A DNA stretch of 64,000 bases from Diphasiastrum complanatum (GCA_029204225.1 CM055100.1:65993278-66057277); one strand, 5' to 3'. Positions 43,661-56,250 are shown, counted from the stretch's first letter. Notes: generated from the letters alone by a model not told the origin. Numbers and translations are program-made.

Positions 43661-44330
43661 TAGGGGGAAGGAATGTTACATACCTATGTAACTAGTAGTA
43701 CTTCAAACCCCTATTGGTCCATTTAGTGTTGGGGGCTAAATGGCAAGTTATCCTTGGATAAGGGTTAATATTAGAATTAAGGGTATGTGCCTTTGGATAA
43801 GGGCAGACAAGTGACTATACCTTGGTTGGAGATATGGATTCATGTGACCCTTGGATAAGGGGTACCCTTAGGATTAAGGATAAGTGTCTTAGATTAAGGT
43901 GCTAGTGTCCTTGGTTAAGTACAGGTAGGTGTTTATGCCTTGGATGGAGGTATGGAACCTAGAGAGGTATTAGAAAGTCATTGGATGACTATTTTTCTAA
44001 ACCTTGGGCCTCAACCTTGAACCATATCACTTTAATGGTCTAGGACCAAAGTATACATGCACAACTTGGGCATTGAGACCTAGTAGGAGGGTGCACTTCC
44101 AATGGGTCCAATGAGTTACGCCCATGATGGTAGATGCCTCCCCATCGATGCCAATGCCAATGATTGGTCCCCTGCTGTAATGCCATCCTGAACTCCAAAA
44201 TGAGCACACCATGAAGTCCTCCCCATCAGTGTCTCCTCCAGTAGATCACCAGCAAAACATCCATCAAGTGTTTGCACTCCGATCACACCCAATTGTGCGA
44301 TCTCCATCAGCCCTCCAATCTAGAGTTGGC
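43656..44330 (+). repeat. Polypurine tract and 3' LTR of the chromovirus
   Basis: AAGTTTAGGGGGAAGGAA (43656-43673) precedes TGTTACATACC (43674), the LTR start. Repeats of CCTTGGATAAGGG-like words occur at about 43753-43920. The right end is not determined. Confidence 0.55.
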
Positions 44331-44365
44331 TCCCAAAGCTTCACGCTTTGCCCATTTGCATTTGT

Positions 44366-44937
44366 AGCATCCTGATTCCATGAGATATCTTCGAGCTACT
44401 ATGGACTTTTGCATTTGTAATGGAGCAGTCGGCAATGACAAACTCAATCTACTCAGTGGTTACACAGATGCAAGTTGGACAGGAGATGTAGACACTCGTA
44501 AATCCACTTTTGGACTTACATTCTTCCTCAACAATGGTCCAATTTCTTAGAACAATCGCAAGCAATCTTCGATAGCTCTACCTTCCACTGAATCAGAGTA
44601 TATCGCAGCCTCACAAGCTACAAAGGAAGCAGTTTGGTTGAGAAACTTACTTTCAGATATCAGTCTAAATCAATCTGCTCCGACATTATTATTTTGTGAT
44701 AATCAAAGTGCCATTGCCTTATCATCCAACCCTAGATTTCATTCTAGGAGTAAGCACATTGAACTAAAGTTTCACTTTGTTAGAAGCAAAGTTCTCAATG
44801 AAGAGGTCAAATTGTAGTATTGTCGAATGCAAGATATGACAATAGATATTTTTACCAAAGCATTAAGCTTGGATGCACACAGAACGTTTTGTGCAGAATT
44901 AAGTTTAAAGGTTAAGGCATTCATGGATTCAGATTAA
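44366..44937 (+). pseudogene. Ty1/copia RNase H remnant with nonsense codons
   Basis: One frame reads MRYLRATMDFCICNGAVGND, LLSGYTDASWTGDVDTRKS, a stop at the usual Trp of the ISW motif, SIALPSTESEYIAASQATKE, CDNQSAIALSSNPRFHSRSK, HIELKFHFVRSKVLNEEV, a stop, and TIDIFTKALSL. It covers nearly all of copia RNase H with TDAS, SE and DNQSA catalytic-region motifs. Two internal stops make it non-functional. Confidence 0.9.
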
Positions 44938-45990
44938 GGGAGAGTGTTGGATTATTCTCTTTCCTACTAATCGACTAATAGGTTAAAATCTTCATCCAAC
45001 TGTTTATCCAGTTCTACGAATTTTTCCGTGTCTTTATACAATCTGCAGAATTACAAGTGTTTTTACATAGTCTGCAGAATTACACAGAGTTTGACAACAG
45101 TGTCATATTTTCTCTCTCTACGAACTCGACAGTGTTGCTTGTCAGGAATTACGAGTAAAAATGCAGTGTCGCATTTTTTGCTTGTGGCAATTTACGTTCA
45201 TTTATGCAGAATGACAGTTTACGTTCATTTATGCAGACAGACTGATTACGACCAATTGTCACCGCTTATCAACAAGTAACTTCTGAAACTGGATGAATGC
45301 CAGCAGACTCCAGCCAACTGGCAATCACATTTGACGACCTAATTACTTAGTATAAATAAGCTATTCATACATCTCATTATCAATGATCAATCAACATTGT
45401 GAATTGTGAAGGAGTTGAGTGTTATTACACGACGCTTCTTGCACTCTCATCAAGTAGATCATTCATAACCAGAAAGTATTGTTGTTAGCTCTCTATCAAG
45501 CTTTCAAGCTTGAACTCTCTTGAGCATTCTAGTTCAGTCTTTTAGAGATTTATTTTAGAGTTGCTATCGCGCTACTACTTATCAACAGAATTGCTTATCA
45601 TCAGTCTTATTCTCAGTTACTCAGAGATAGCCTTAGAGTGCGCAGTTTCTATTCACTATTGTCTTGCACTCATTAGCATATGATCTTATTTTTATGAATC
45701 AATATTATTTTCTTATTGCGTTCAGTTTGTGTCAAAATGCATGCATCTCTGTATTGCTTTTGTAACTGATAGAAATTGTCTAAGAATTCAATACTTTATG
45801 TTTGAATACGTAATCACTTAGTATCTAGCGATTTCAAAGTTAGTTGCTAAAGATTGAATGTGATTTCCATCACTATTGCTTTGTTCAATTTTTGATAGGC
45901 ATAGTCATGCATTGGAAGTAGGAAGTTTCCGCATTCTATTACTCACCTATTTCCATCACATCGAATAGAGCCTCAAGTTTTATGTAAGCG
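44933..45990 (+). repeat. Polypurine tract and copia 3' LTR (end uncertain)
   Basis: ATTAAGGGAGAG ends at 44944 and TGTTGGATTATTC starts the LTR at 44945, directly after the RNase H remnant. TATAAATA near 45351 would fit the LTR promoter. The right boundary is not seen. Confidence 0.55.
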
Positions 45991-46379
45991 ATCTATATCC
46001 ATGCTTTTTCTTGCACTCCATCACCAGCAATAAATGTGTTGACAGACTTCTACCACAACAAACGCAGGTAGGTGTCGTGGGACTAAAAGTACTATTTGCC
46101 AAGCTTACCCAAGTGGGCCTTGCCACAGTACACTATATAGGTAGAGTAATAAGTGTGAGGGCACTGGCTTTCTGTGTGTATAAGCTCAACCCAATGAGCA
46201 CGCAAACTAGTTTTGTAGAACTTGCAAAACTAGGAATAACTGACTAGGGGCTTAAAACTCTAAAATGACATTAGAGGCCCTAAGTCAAGTTGTTAATAAA
46301 AAGATAAAAGAGCCCAAATTAGAACTCACATGAAACATTTGATTTGCCCTTATGCTTTCTCAATACCATTAGTTTTCTT
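45991..46379. other. Short spacer, possible old LTR piece
   Basis: No coding motif. Some words (TGTGTATAAGCTCAACCC) resemble the LTR-like region at 39737-39760, suggesting a distant copy of the same family. Confidence 0.3.
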
Positions 46380-47560
46380 ATGTGTTAATGTTGGCTGATT
46401 CTGACGAATCCCCAAGATACTCGACCAGAGCTACCCAAGAGCACCTCTCACCTTAGACCGAGGAGGTCTCTGGGAAGACGAGATGAACGAAGACTGAGAG
46501 TTGAGTATGAGAGCTGAGGAATACTAGTTAATATTGTCAAGTAGAAACTGTATAAGCCTCATGGTGAATCCTGAAAGATGGAATGACCATGTAGGAACTA
46601 GTATATCTAGGCAAATGTAATAAATGCAAGCCCCTCTTAGAAAAGTAGAACGAGCCACCTTTTGATGGTGACATCTAGTGGAGAGCATAATTCCACATGT
46701 AATTTGTGTAATGTCGAAATGCCACTAAAGTGCCACCTAAGGAGCTCTCTTGCTTATTTAAGAGACACCCCCTTTATAGAAAGGAAGCTTTTTGTAAATG
46801 TATCAACTCCATCCTGAAATGAGAAGATCTTCCATGAGTTTTGATGCATTCTTGAGCTCCTTGATCATTCTTGTTTCTTGAGTGATGCATTAATGATCTT
46901 GACCTTTCATTTCCTTTGTGTGTGGTTGTGGACTATAGTTGTGGATTAGATTTCTTGTTTTCTTGTGGATTAATATAGGAATCAACATTCAGGTATACTA
47001 AATAGGCTGGATTTGTGGAGTAGATCTTGCTTATCCTAGACATTCTAGTTCTTGATGTCCTTGGGGTGTCCAAGAATCAAGACATGAGTGTTTCTTGATT
47101 CTTGGACTTCTAAAATGCTGTCTAGTTTAGTTTAATTAGTTTCTTGTTTTCTGTTTTGGTGGATTAATGTAGGTTGCAAGCATCCAAGAGATTTGTAGCC
47201 AGTAATGTGGTATAGATCTTGCAAATTCATTTACGTTTTGGTTTCTTGAGTTTCTTGGAAAATTCAAGAATCAAGAAGATGGAGCTTCTTGATTCTTGAA
47301 TGCTTGTAGGAGTTAGTTTTCTTGTTTTTTATATGGAATGTGGCATGCTAGGCTAGTTTTCTGATCTTGCAATTAGTTTAGTTTCCGTTTTGCAATGATC
47401 CGTTCTAGCATTCTATTTTTTAGTACCATAGTAATGTCCAACCGTGTTTCAAGAAGAGCTATTTTTGGGCATTCTTGGTGTGCTTGCATGGTAGAATAAT
47501 TGCAAGTGATTTCAATAGTTCAAGAGTGTTCGAAATATGAGTATCCGTGACAGGCTGAAC
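46380..47560 (+). repeat. Dispersed LTR-like repeat, inverted partner of 34930-35790
   Basis: Begins with the same copia linker peptide sequence (LADSDESPRYS in the plus frame) and continues with the shared LTR-like body to about 47180. From about 47150 to 47330 a second, diverged block repeats the GATCTTGC...TTCTTGATTCTTG pattern. The copies are in opposite orientation, about 11 kb apart. Confidence 0.65.
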
Positions 47561-48119
47561 CATACTACAACCCCGAGAATCTTTCTGCCTGATCTAGGCA
47601 TTGTAATAAGCAAGATAAATACTAGTACATGCCCACAATCTCTGTTTTGACAGGCAGAACACCAAGCTGTTTAAGCTGTAAACAGGAAGTAAATGAAACA
47701 AAGAACAGTAAATAGATTCTAGAAGAGAAATCTATCAACAGTTAACTTGAATGGCTTGGATTAGAATCCTCGCCATTGTAATTAGCCAATCAAAGATTAG
47801 GGGCATGGCGTTCCCCAAGAATAAAAAGGTACTCCTTATACCCATTCTCTATGTTCAATAGGAGGAGGACATCCTTGCACTCTACTCTCTCACCTCCCTA
47901 TCTTCTTTGTGTTTGATGCTTGTGACTATTTGCAATTTCATTTGCATTGCTCTTTCTTGGGATCTTTAGAGAGGTGAGAGAGGGAGGGATGTAAGTTGCT
48001 TTCTTGTGGTTAGTTAGGTGTGGTTAGAGTAGGAGGAGGACAATTTTTGCAAGCTAACTTCGCAAGGGAAGGACTATTCCCTTGGGAACGAATCTACGCG
48101 TGACAGGTGACTTAGGCCA
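47561..48119. other. No supported feature
   Basis: Unremarkable AT-rich sequence between repeats; no coding frame with recognisable motifs. Confidence 0.5.
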
Positions 48120-49900
48120 CTACACTTAACATAGTTAATCGAGTGATTGAACTTGATCAATCTAAAGTTTGGGACAATCAATTTTGGCCCCTTGTAGACG
48201 AAATTGTCTCCTTTCACTCAAGATGGCTCAAATTTGACGTCAATCACCCGTGATAGTTTGAGTTTGATGCATATATATGAGAAAAGTTGATGTCTATCAG
48301 TGTAAACAACCCCATTTGTTGTCCATCACTCAAAATAGTGGAATTTTTGACTTTTGTCAGTGAAGATTGTCCATTGAGTGATGAAATTAGAAAATTTTTG
48401 ACTTCAAGACATTGTGATAGCTCGAATTCAGTACTTGTCACTTGGGGTAGCCCAGATTCGATGCCTATCTCTTTCATTAGCTCATTGAGTGATCAAGATG
48501 GAGCAATGTGGAGTTCAAAACATTCAAATTGATTATTTCTTGTCCCATATCATTGAAATTGGCCTGTACCACACAATATAAATTAAAATTGTTGTCTATT
48601 AGGTGAGATGGCACAATGTTGGCCCTTATCGCTCAAGATTGTCCATTGAGAGATCCAATTAGAAGAATCACGAGTTTAGGACATTCAAGTAGTTTTTATA
48701 CGGTGCTTACATGTGAGACAACTCGATTTTTGGTCTCTGTCAATTGACATTGCTCATAATTGACCAACATCACATGAGATAATCCAAAGTTGATGTTTAT
48801 CAGTGTAAATAGCCCCATTTGCAACCCATCACTCAAGATAGTTAAATTTTTTACTTTTGTCAGTCGAGATTGTCCATTGAGTGATGAAATCAGCAAAATT
48901 TTGACTTTGAGACATTGATATATGTCAAATTTGGCACTTGTCTACGGGATAGCCTAAATTCAATGCTTATCTCTTGACTTAGCTCATCAAGTGATCAAAG
49001 TCGACTAACATGGAGTTCAGTACATTCAAACTGATTATTGTTGATTCCTTCTCACTGGAATTGACCCGTGCCACACAATATAGTTCAAAATTGTTGTTTG
49101 TTACTTGAGATGACACAATGTTGGCCCTTATTGCTCGAGATATCCATTGAGAGATCCAGTTAGAGGAATATTGAGTTTAGTACATTCAAGTAACCTTAAT
49201 ATGATGCTTACATGTGAAACAGCTCAATTTTGATCCCTATCACTTGACATTGCTCATAATTGAGATCATAACTGACCAACATCACATGAGATTATTCAAA
49301 TTTGATGTTTATCAATGTAAGCAATCCCATTTTGGCACTTGTCACTCCAGATTGCTCACAGAGTGATTGACTTCGACTTATGTTGAGCTTACAAAACTCA
49401 AATAGACAGAATTTGCTGCCTAAATATTTAATGCCTAACCTGTGATTTTGCTAGACGTTGTCACCTGACATGGCTCATGAAGTGATCACACTCAACCAAT
49501 ATTAAGATAGGTTGAGTTCGAGCCCTTGTCATTGAAGTTGATCCCTATCACACGAGCTAATTGAAATTCAATGTGCTTCTTCTGGAAAAGCTCATTTCGG
49601 TGCTTGCCACTCGAGGTTTCTCGTAAAGTGATTGAATTTGAGGAATTTTGAGCCCATGAAATTCATATAGCTCAAAGTTGATCCCCATCACTTGAGATAG
49701 CTCATGTTCAATGCCTAATGGAAGATCACAGTCCTTATCACTTGACATAGTTAATCAAGTGATTGAACTTGATCAATCTAAAGTTTGGGACAATCAATTT
49801 TGACCCCTTGTAGACGGAATCGTCTCCTATCGCTCAAGATGGCTCAAATTTTATGTTAATCAATCATGATAGTTTGAGTATGATGTGTATATACTCAAAA
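48120..49900. repeat. Diverged satellite-like tandem repeat, period about 505 bp
   Basis: The word GATGTYTATCARTGTAA recurs at 48289, 48792 and 49304 (offsets 503 and 512). The CACACAATATA...CATTGAGAGATCCA block recurs at about 48570 and 49071, and TCCATTGAGTGATGAAAT at about 48369 and 48870. The opening block (48127-48240) returns at 49743-49855, 1616 bp later. Within units a shorter motif of the type (T)CACTYGAGATNGCTCA appears many times. Non-coding, not related to the LTRs mapped here. Confidence 0.8.
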
Positions 49901-51700
49901 GGATACTTCTTAAACCAAGCTACCTATCTGTGCACTTCCGAACTCACCAAACGAGCATATGCTTTTATGCTTGGGCCAGAATGCCCACCCAATAGCAACC
50001 CACCCTTAACTTCGAACTTTACCAGCCAACCCACCTAACAACCCCAAACTTGCCCAACCAAGCAAGCTACATGATTCTTTGTTCTCGCTTGCCTCAACAA
50101 GCTACCCTTACATCCGAACTTGTCAGTGAGCTTTTAACTCGCAACAAGCTGAAGAAAAAGCCCCTTTTGGAGCTAGCTCACCTTAGAGGGTGCCTACTTG
50201 CTTGCCTTTTATGTGAGCAAGTTGAAGGAATTAGCAATTCCATTGCTTGCTCCACCAACCGAGCCGCCCTCACCAACTAAACGAATGTCTACTATCACTA
50301 TCTAAAACTGGTAGCACCTCCGTACACATAGCTAACGAGTGTCCCTCATTACCGATCCAATGAAAAATCAATCTATACAATAGTTTTCAACTATCCTTCA
50401 TTACCGATCCAATGGAACATTAACCTATCTAGAAAGTTAGATCATTAGTAGGACATAGAAATATTTGCACTACAAAGTATTGACTATAAATAGCATAACC
50501 ATTCAAGGAAACTCAACGGGTTATGAGCACTATCCAAAAATCAAGAATTGCACGGGAAACATGGAGAAAGACTTGTTGCAACATTCTTTTTAAAACCCAC
50601 CTAAAACACTGATGAATTACATCTAGTTATAGTTGTGCATAAGTGCCCTAAGACTCACTAGTTCAAATTCCTAGAACATAACGTGAAATTTCACTACTAT
50701 AGTGTCCAGCAATTTATTTCAACTTTGAAGATCAAGATTTATTTTGACCCTGTATTTCAATCCTCTGCTACAGTAGCTCACATTTTACATTTTGAGCTTG
50801 TGGGTAAAAATACTATTTTGACCTTGAGAATCGAAATTATATTTTGACCATGGTATTTCAATTCGATACTTGACTATCAAATACATCTCATTAGTGACAA
50901 GGAAGGAAGCAAAAAGTGGCACAATTTGAAAATGGCCACTCTCTACACTATATTTTGAAAAGCTCAAGACAATACTCTTTGCAATGGAGTTCTTTCACTG
51001 ATTTTACAATAGGGGCTAGGCTTAAGTTCATATTTTATTAATGTTTGAGTTGCTACAAATATTTTCAGCACTACAAGAATCTAATTGTTTTGATAAGATG
51101 GACTCTTGACATGGAAATGCAGTCACATTTCCACAAGAAAGAAGTCACTCAATAAGAATCATATTTTAGATATTACATGGAATTTAGTGTATTTACTTAC
51201 TCTAAATACTCAAAAAAATAAAAAACAAGAAAACCTATTTGTTTGATATTTTATGCTAATTATTTTAGGAGGTAAAAACTCTAATTTAGCATTTTCACAA
51301 CAACTCAAACAAATTTGTTGCACCTAAATCTAGCCAAATTTAACAAGACTAATATTTCAAGAGGATTTGCCATTCATAGGGTATTTAAATACTTTGACAA
51401 AAAGCTTACATGGCAAAGCTACAAATTTAAATAGTTAAAACTAAAGTCCAAAATGTCACTACTCTACTTCTAAAAAGGTACTAGGGTTGATGAGATTGCA
51501 TGTGACATGGATCATAAAGTGTATCTCGGTTTTCAAAGGGATAAATTATCATTTTATTGTAACACTTTTTTTTTTCAGAAATCTAAACAATAAACCCAAC
51601 TTCCTTAATTCACACAACTTGTTTAACTCAATAGTTATAAAATCTCTTTGTTTTACTAGTCACAAAATAAAAGCAATCATGTAACTTAATCACAACAACC
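49901..51700. other. AT-rich stretch without a supported gene
   Basis: Short frames only. A small direct repeat containing CATTACCGATCCAATG lies near 50346 and 50399. No RNA gene or LTR ends recognised. Confidence 0.5.
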
Positions 51701-51895
51701 AAAAACCAACATACTTACAATTTAATTTAAAGGTCCTCCAATACCGAACATCTCTTTTGTTTTTTACAAACAACTAGTTTGCCTTCATACAAAAGGCAAA
51801 AACCAACATACTTACATATTAACTTCAATGTCCTCCAATACCAAACATTTCTTTTGTTTTTTATGAACAACTATTTTGCATTCATACAAAAGGCA
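51701..51895. repeat. Tandem duplication of about 98 bp
   Basis: Two adjacent copies beginning AAAAACCAACATACTTACA and ending CATACAAAAGGC. The right copy contains the 3' end of the minus-strand coding-like segment at 51812-52084, so the left copy is a decayed duplicate of that end. Confidence 0.82.
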
Positions 51896-52084
51896 ATCTA
51901 CTAATTCTTCTCTCACGCAAGTGTACAAATGGTTTTTTGCAACTAAATTTTTTCTAGTTAAATCTTTTAGACTATTATAATGCTCTTTTAATTTGTCGTA
52001 CAAATCATCTATTGTACGTAAATTAAAATATCGCATTAAAATAGTTTCTTGGTCCTTTAAATCAAAATATTCTATGTCGTATAC
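51812..52084 (-). CDS. Unrecognised terminal-exon-like segment, 91 codons
   Basis: On the minus strand a pyrimidine-rich stretch ending TTTTTTTATAG precedes an open frame starting VYDIEYFDLKDQETILM, followed by RTIDDLYDKLKEHY and ending CLVLEDIEVNM. The frame is closed just upstream by a stop that overlaps the putative acceptor, so the segment would have to be the last exon of a spliced gene or an inserted fragment. It is rich in Lys, Asp and Glu with heptad-like spacing. I do not recognise the family. No upstream exon was identified. Confidence 0.3.
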   Translation of the reverse strand, partial: VYDIEYFDLKDQETILMRYFNLRTIDDLYDKLKEHYNSLKDLTRKNLVAKNHLYTCVREELVDCLLYECKIVVHKKQKKCLVLEDIEVNM

Positions 52085-54163
52085 CTATAAAAAAAGAATT
52101 GTGATAAATTAGATTTTCAGAATTACACGAGCATAATTGATTACAATTTATTGGAATAAAATTTATAACAAACTCAATATCATACAATACATCCAAGTAA
52201 AAGACATTTTTCTCACTTGTGAAACATTTTTTTTGATATTTGTGGTGGCGAATTCTATTGACGAACTAACCATATTGTAATTTACTAATTACTTGCACAA
52301 TTAATAAATCTTGTAATAGATGATAGTATTTATGACTGACAATGCCTGATTACAGTTCATGACTTCATAAAGTGCCGTAGAAGTTGATCGTGAGCAGATT
52401 GTTGTTATCGTGTTTGTTATCTGCGAGAAATAAACTATATTTATGCGGATGTCAGGAACTTTGCATTTTCTGGGATTTTGAAAAAGGCCCAAAACAATGA
52501 GATATTCATGTATCTTTGATCCTTTGCGCTTTTCGCATTTTTTTGCCTGGGTTGCAAAGACCGCTTGTTGTTTGGTTGCAGCTATTTTTTTCTTGGCAAT
52601 GTCTCTTTACAATTGATAGATATGATCCTTGAGATATTGTTCATTGGTAAGAAAGGATTCATGCTCCAATTTGAGCTGTCAAGACTTCATCGAAAGGTAT
52701 TGGCTATTCGCTATGGTAGCCTCTACGTGCTTCCTTCGCGACATCAAGCTCGACTTGAATGATTTAGTAGCGGCCTCTACTTTCTGAAGCTAGGTCTGTA
52801 GGGCTTGTACATGTGCTTGGCTCTCATATTTCTCTTTTAAGTTGTGTGGCTTGATCACTCAAAACCTATAGGTATTGTTGTTGGGCAATAGAGAGTTGGT
52901 TTCTAGTTTGATCAGTCACTCTTGGAATGAACATCTGATGAAGTTGATGTTGGAGGCTTGTAAAGGCATTCTAACATGTCATGGCCTGATCATCCCAGGA
53001 CGCAAAAAGGAATAAGGTAGGGATCGATTGAGGGATGAGTGTAGTGACATCGATAGATGTGATGGTGGGGATAGTGGCGGTAGTTGGAAGAATGATGACT
53101 GAAACCAAAGGAGAGAAAAGATGGATGATTGGGAAATTTATAATGGCGAGGGAATGGATGGTGAGAAAGCAAGAGTAATAAGTGGAGAGGTGAAAATAAT
53201 GGATGTTTGAACAACAAGTAAAGTTAGGGCGAGGATAGGGGATAACATGCATGGAGGGGTTTGGTAAAGAGTCTCAATGGAGGGTGAGGCATGATGAGTC
53301 ATATGTGCACCTATGGGTGGTGAAAGGGGAGATTCTGGGAGGTCATGAGTTTGTTGGCGAGCTTTAAGCTACACGATAGGATCGTCTGTGAGTGGTAGCC
53401 GGTTCGGACTAACTTGGTATAAGAACACCAGAGTAGTGATGAGATCCCGATAGGTGATGCAGATTGATTGCTTAAAGGTTGCTTGCAGTCTTTAATCAAG
53501 ACAAAGGCACAATCGTAGACTACATTAGGGCCATCCACCACGGTCACCATGACCACGATGAGCTTGGCGATTTGCTGGAGAGATGGGAACTGACGACAAG
53601 GGTGACGAACATAAACTCAATAGCTTCTCAGAGACTCAAATTTATGATCTACGAGATTAGCTAGGTAGCCATCATTGGCTTTGGTCTTGACATCGGCATG
53701 GTCGGGGAAGAAGAAATAGTACATTAGAGGAGTTACAAACTCCAAAAGGGCCGTCTAAGGAATGCCATGTAGGACAAAAAGAATCGTTGAATTTTGGAAA
53801 TTCGATGAACTTTCAGGTCTAGTCTAGCTTAACCTTACCAATAATGTGTAGTTAACATGAGACTATTATAACGCATGTAACTGCAACTTCAAGAATATAT
53901 GACGCTCATTAACTAGCTTTTTTAAATTTGAACATGAGATTGTGTCCCTTGTTTTAACTAGTGAGAGAATAAACATAGAATCTTGTAACGCCATGGAAGA
54001 AGAAGAGTGTCTGATTTTTTCTGATCTGTCAGCTGATATTTGCGGAGATCAATCACCATTCATACGTAAAATAATAAATGCATCATGTTACGTTTCAATT
54101 TAATGATTCTTATGAGAAAGTGCACTTACCATATCTTCCTCGTCAGCTTGGAGTACACCAACA
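52085..54163. other. No firm gene; possible decayed minus-strand coding sequence
   Basis: Several minus-strand frames (for example 52971-53252 and 53311-53556) read smoothly for 60-90 codons but have no known motif and need shifts and stops to join. They may belong to the same lost gene or element as 54164-55140. Confidence 0.3.
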
Positions 54164-55140
54164 TCATGTAAATTGTAACCAGCAACAATGGTGGTCAGCT
54201 GGAATAGTATGTGTGGGGGCTGGAGGATACTTTTTCTGAAAAGTCAAAAACTCCTCCTCACTCGGCATATTAGTCTCATATGCCCTACTCTCAGATAACA
54301 GCCTCTGGAGGGCATCTGTCCCACTTGCCCATTCTTCTTGGTCCTCATAATTGATTCCATCTCTAAGGTCGTCATCATTAAAATCAATAAAATCTTCAAA
54401 TTCAGTAATCATACTTGATAGAAGAAAAAGCATCTCATCTTCTCTAAGGTCCATTACGTCTCCAATTTCGTTTATGGACAAGAAAGGAATGTCATCCATA
54501 TAGTACATATGGATGTCCAGCAGGGTTCTGCTTTGGTTATTCTCGCTTACGGTAGATAAGAGAGAGATTGAAAAAGCACGGGCCTTAGTAGGGTCATACT
54601 CTTGTGCTAACCTAGCCTCCTCTGCTTCTCCTAAAAGTCGCCTCTGTAGCAACGTGAGTACTGGGGGTTGGCAGACCAATCATGTCTGAGCTAGAGAATT
54701 CTGCCTCATCAAGGATAAGGCAAGATATGTAGCTAAAGGAGTACTGGGGGTTGGCAGACCAATCATGTCCGAGCTAGAGAATTCTGCCTCATCAGGGATA
54801 AGGCAAGATATGTAGAAGACAAAGGCCATCCCCTCCTGAACAAACTGACAGACATGCTTGTGTTCCTCATAGAATATGACTCATTTGAACAGATCGATAA
54901 GTTTGGTGAGCTTATGATCATGCCTTTGCTTGGCACTAGGCTGGGCATGAGTTAGCATGAGTCAAATTAATGAAATGCACAAACTGTAGGCCATCCATTA
55001 GAAGAGTATCTTGTTGCAGGTAGTCATAAAAATCCTTATAAAGTTTAGGGAAAATTTTTCTATGATCAATGACAAACTTCTCTATGTCAAACTTCATATC
55101 GAAGTAGGAGGCAAAATGAGCCTATTTATTTCTAACCCCA
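54164..55140 (-). pseudogene. Unrecognised protein relic spread over several frames
   Basis: The 3' part (54164-54679) is an open frame of 171 codons, acidic, with SINEIGDVMDLREDEMLFLL and EDFIDFNDDDLRDG. Upstream on the same strand another frame reads LTKLIDLFK, a stop, VIFYEEHKHVCQFVQEGMAF and ISCLIPDEAEFSSSD. Further upstream a third reads MKFDIEKFVIDHRKIFPKLY and LLMDGLQFVHFINL. Codon-like texture continues across frames, suggesting one protein broken by shifts. An 83-bp tandem duplication (54656-54733 and 54739-54816) falls inside it. No catalytic motif is visible; it may be gene debris or part of an unclassified mobile element. Confidence 0.4.
54656..54816. repeat. Tandem duplication, offset 83 bp
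   Basis: GAGTACTGGGGGTTGGCAG... through CAAGATATGTAG occurs twice in direct orientation with two base differences by eye, so the duplication is young compared with the surrounding decay. Confidence 0.9.
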
Positions 55141-55448
55141 GCATTAGCAAGGAAGGAATGCAACGCTCTATCATGAGTGGAGCTGGTGGAAGAAGAAGCC
55201 ATAATCAATACCACCACGTGCTGATGAGAGAGAGAAAGTGATGGACAAGGCTACTGGCACATGATGACAACATGTCGAGTAGGGATGGGATATCAGCACG
55301 ACATGCCTGGAGAGCAGAGGGTAACGATTGTAGTATGACGGGCGCGTGGTGGCGATATTTGGCTGATTTGGAGAAAGAGAAGGTTTGATTGTCTCAATTT
55401 TGCAAAAATGATTTCAGAGACCGATACTCTTAGATATACTTTCATTGA

Positions 55449-55860
55449 GTGGATCTGGGCTGCACACCTGTCTTGAAAATGTACGGTCAAGATGGCTACA
55501 CATGCAAAAAAAATGGCCAAGTTATTAGTCGACACGTTTATGGTCAAGATTGTGACATGTGTTCTTGCACATGCGAGACAATGAACAAGAATACAATCCT
55601 ATCAGACTGTGACACATGTACGGTCGAGAATTTGCCATGTATCATTGCACCTGCGGGAGAGGCCGCGTGTCACATCACACGTGCGGACATGATTACCTTG
55701 TCTGAACACTATATAAGCAGGTATTCGCCACATTCTTCGATTTCTATCTCTCGTGCTCTCTCTTGCCCCTTAGCTCTTGCAATAAACAGCCGTAAATCGC
55801 CACCACGCACCCACTCTTGTGCAATCCTTCAACCATGCCCTTCCCGCACGCCGTAGTGAT
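55449..55860 (+). promoter_or_regulatory. Orphan promoter-like region
   Basis: TATATAAG at 55710-55717 lies downstream of repeated ACATGTACGGTC, CACATGCGAGA and CACACGTGCGG words, and upstream of a C-rich, ATG-poor leader whose first ATG is at about 55833. The overlapping 135-codon frame (55449-55856) is opened by these repeats and looks fortuitous. A copia integrase relic on the other strand begins soon after. Confidence 0.3.
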
Positions 55861-55904
55861 ATGCCACTTGTCTCATATCGCCACCACGCATCGTTGCCAG
55901 TTCC

Positions 55905-56250
55905 TGTCATCAAATTTTCCCATCCAGGGCATCATAGCGATATGGGCTCCTCCTATGGCTCCGAATATAAGCTGTAGTGGAAACAACTTCAGCCTAGAAG
56001 GACTTCGGAAGTGTCGCATGAGCAAGCATACACTTGGCCGATTCGACTAAGGTTCTGTTCTTTCTCTCAGCAAGTCCAATTGACTAAGGCAAATAGAAGG
56101 TAATGTATTGTTAGTCAATGTTGTTGTTAAGATAATACTCCTTGAATTCGGTAGAGATATATTCCCCCCTGTTGTCGCCTCTTCAACTAGTTTTATCACA
56201 CAACTTTGATCTAACTTGAGAATGATCTCCATCCTAAGTATAGACCTTCT
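55905..56250 (-). pseudogene. Ty1/copia integrase fragment
   Basis: Minus-strand frames read a DNRGEYISTEFKEYY-like core, then QYITFYLP, a stop, SIGLAERKNRTLVESAKCM, LAHATLPKSF, and after a shift AEVVSTTAYIRSHRRSP. This is the catalytic core of copia integrase and its following segment. At least two frameshifts or stops. Confidence 0.8.

Noticed and set aside
55449-55856. 135-codon frame with many Cys
   Set aside because: Generated by repeated ACATGTRCGGTC-like promoter words; the TATA box lies inside it and no family is recognisable.
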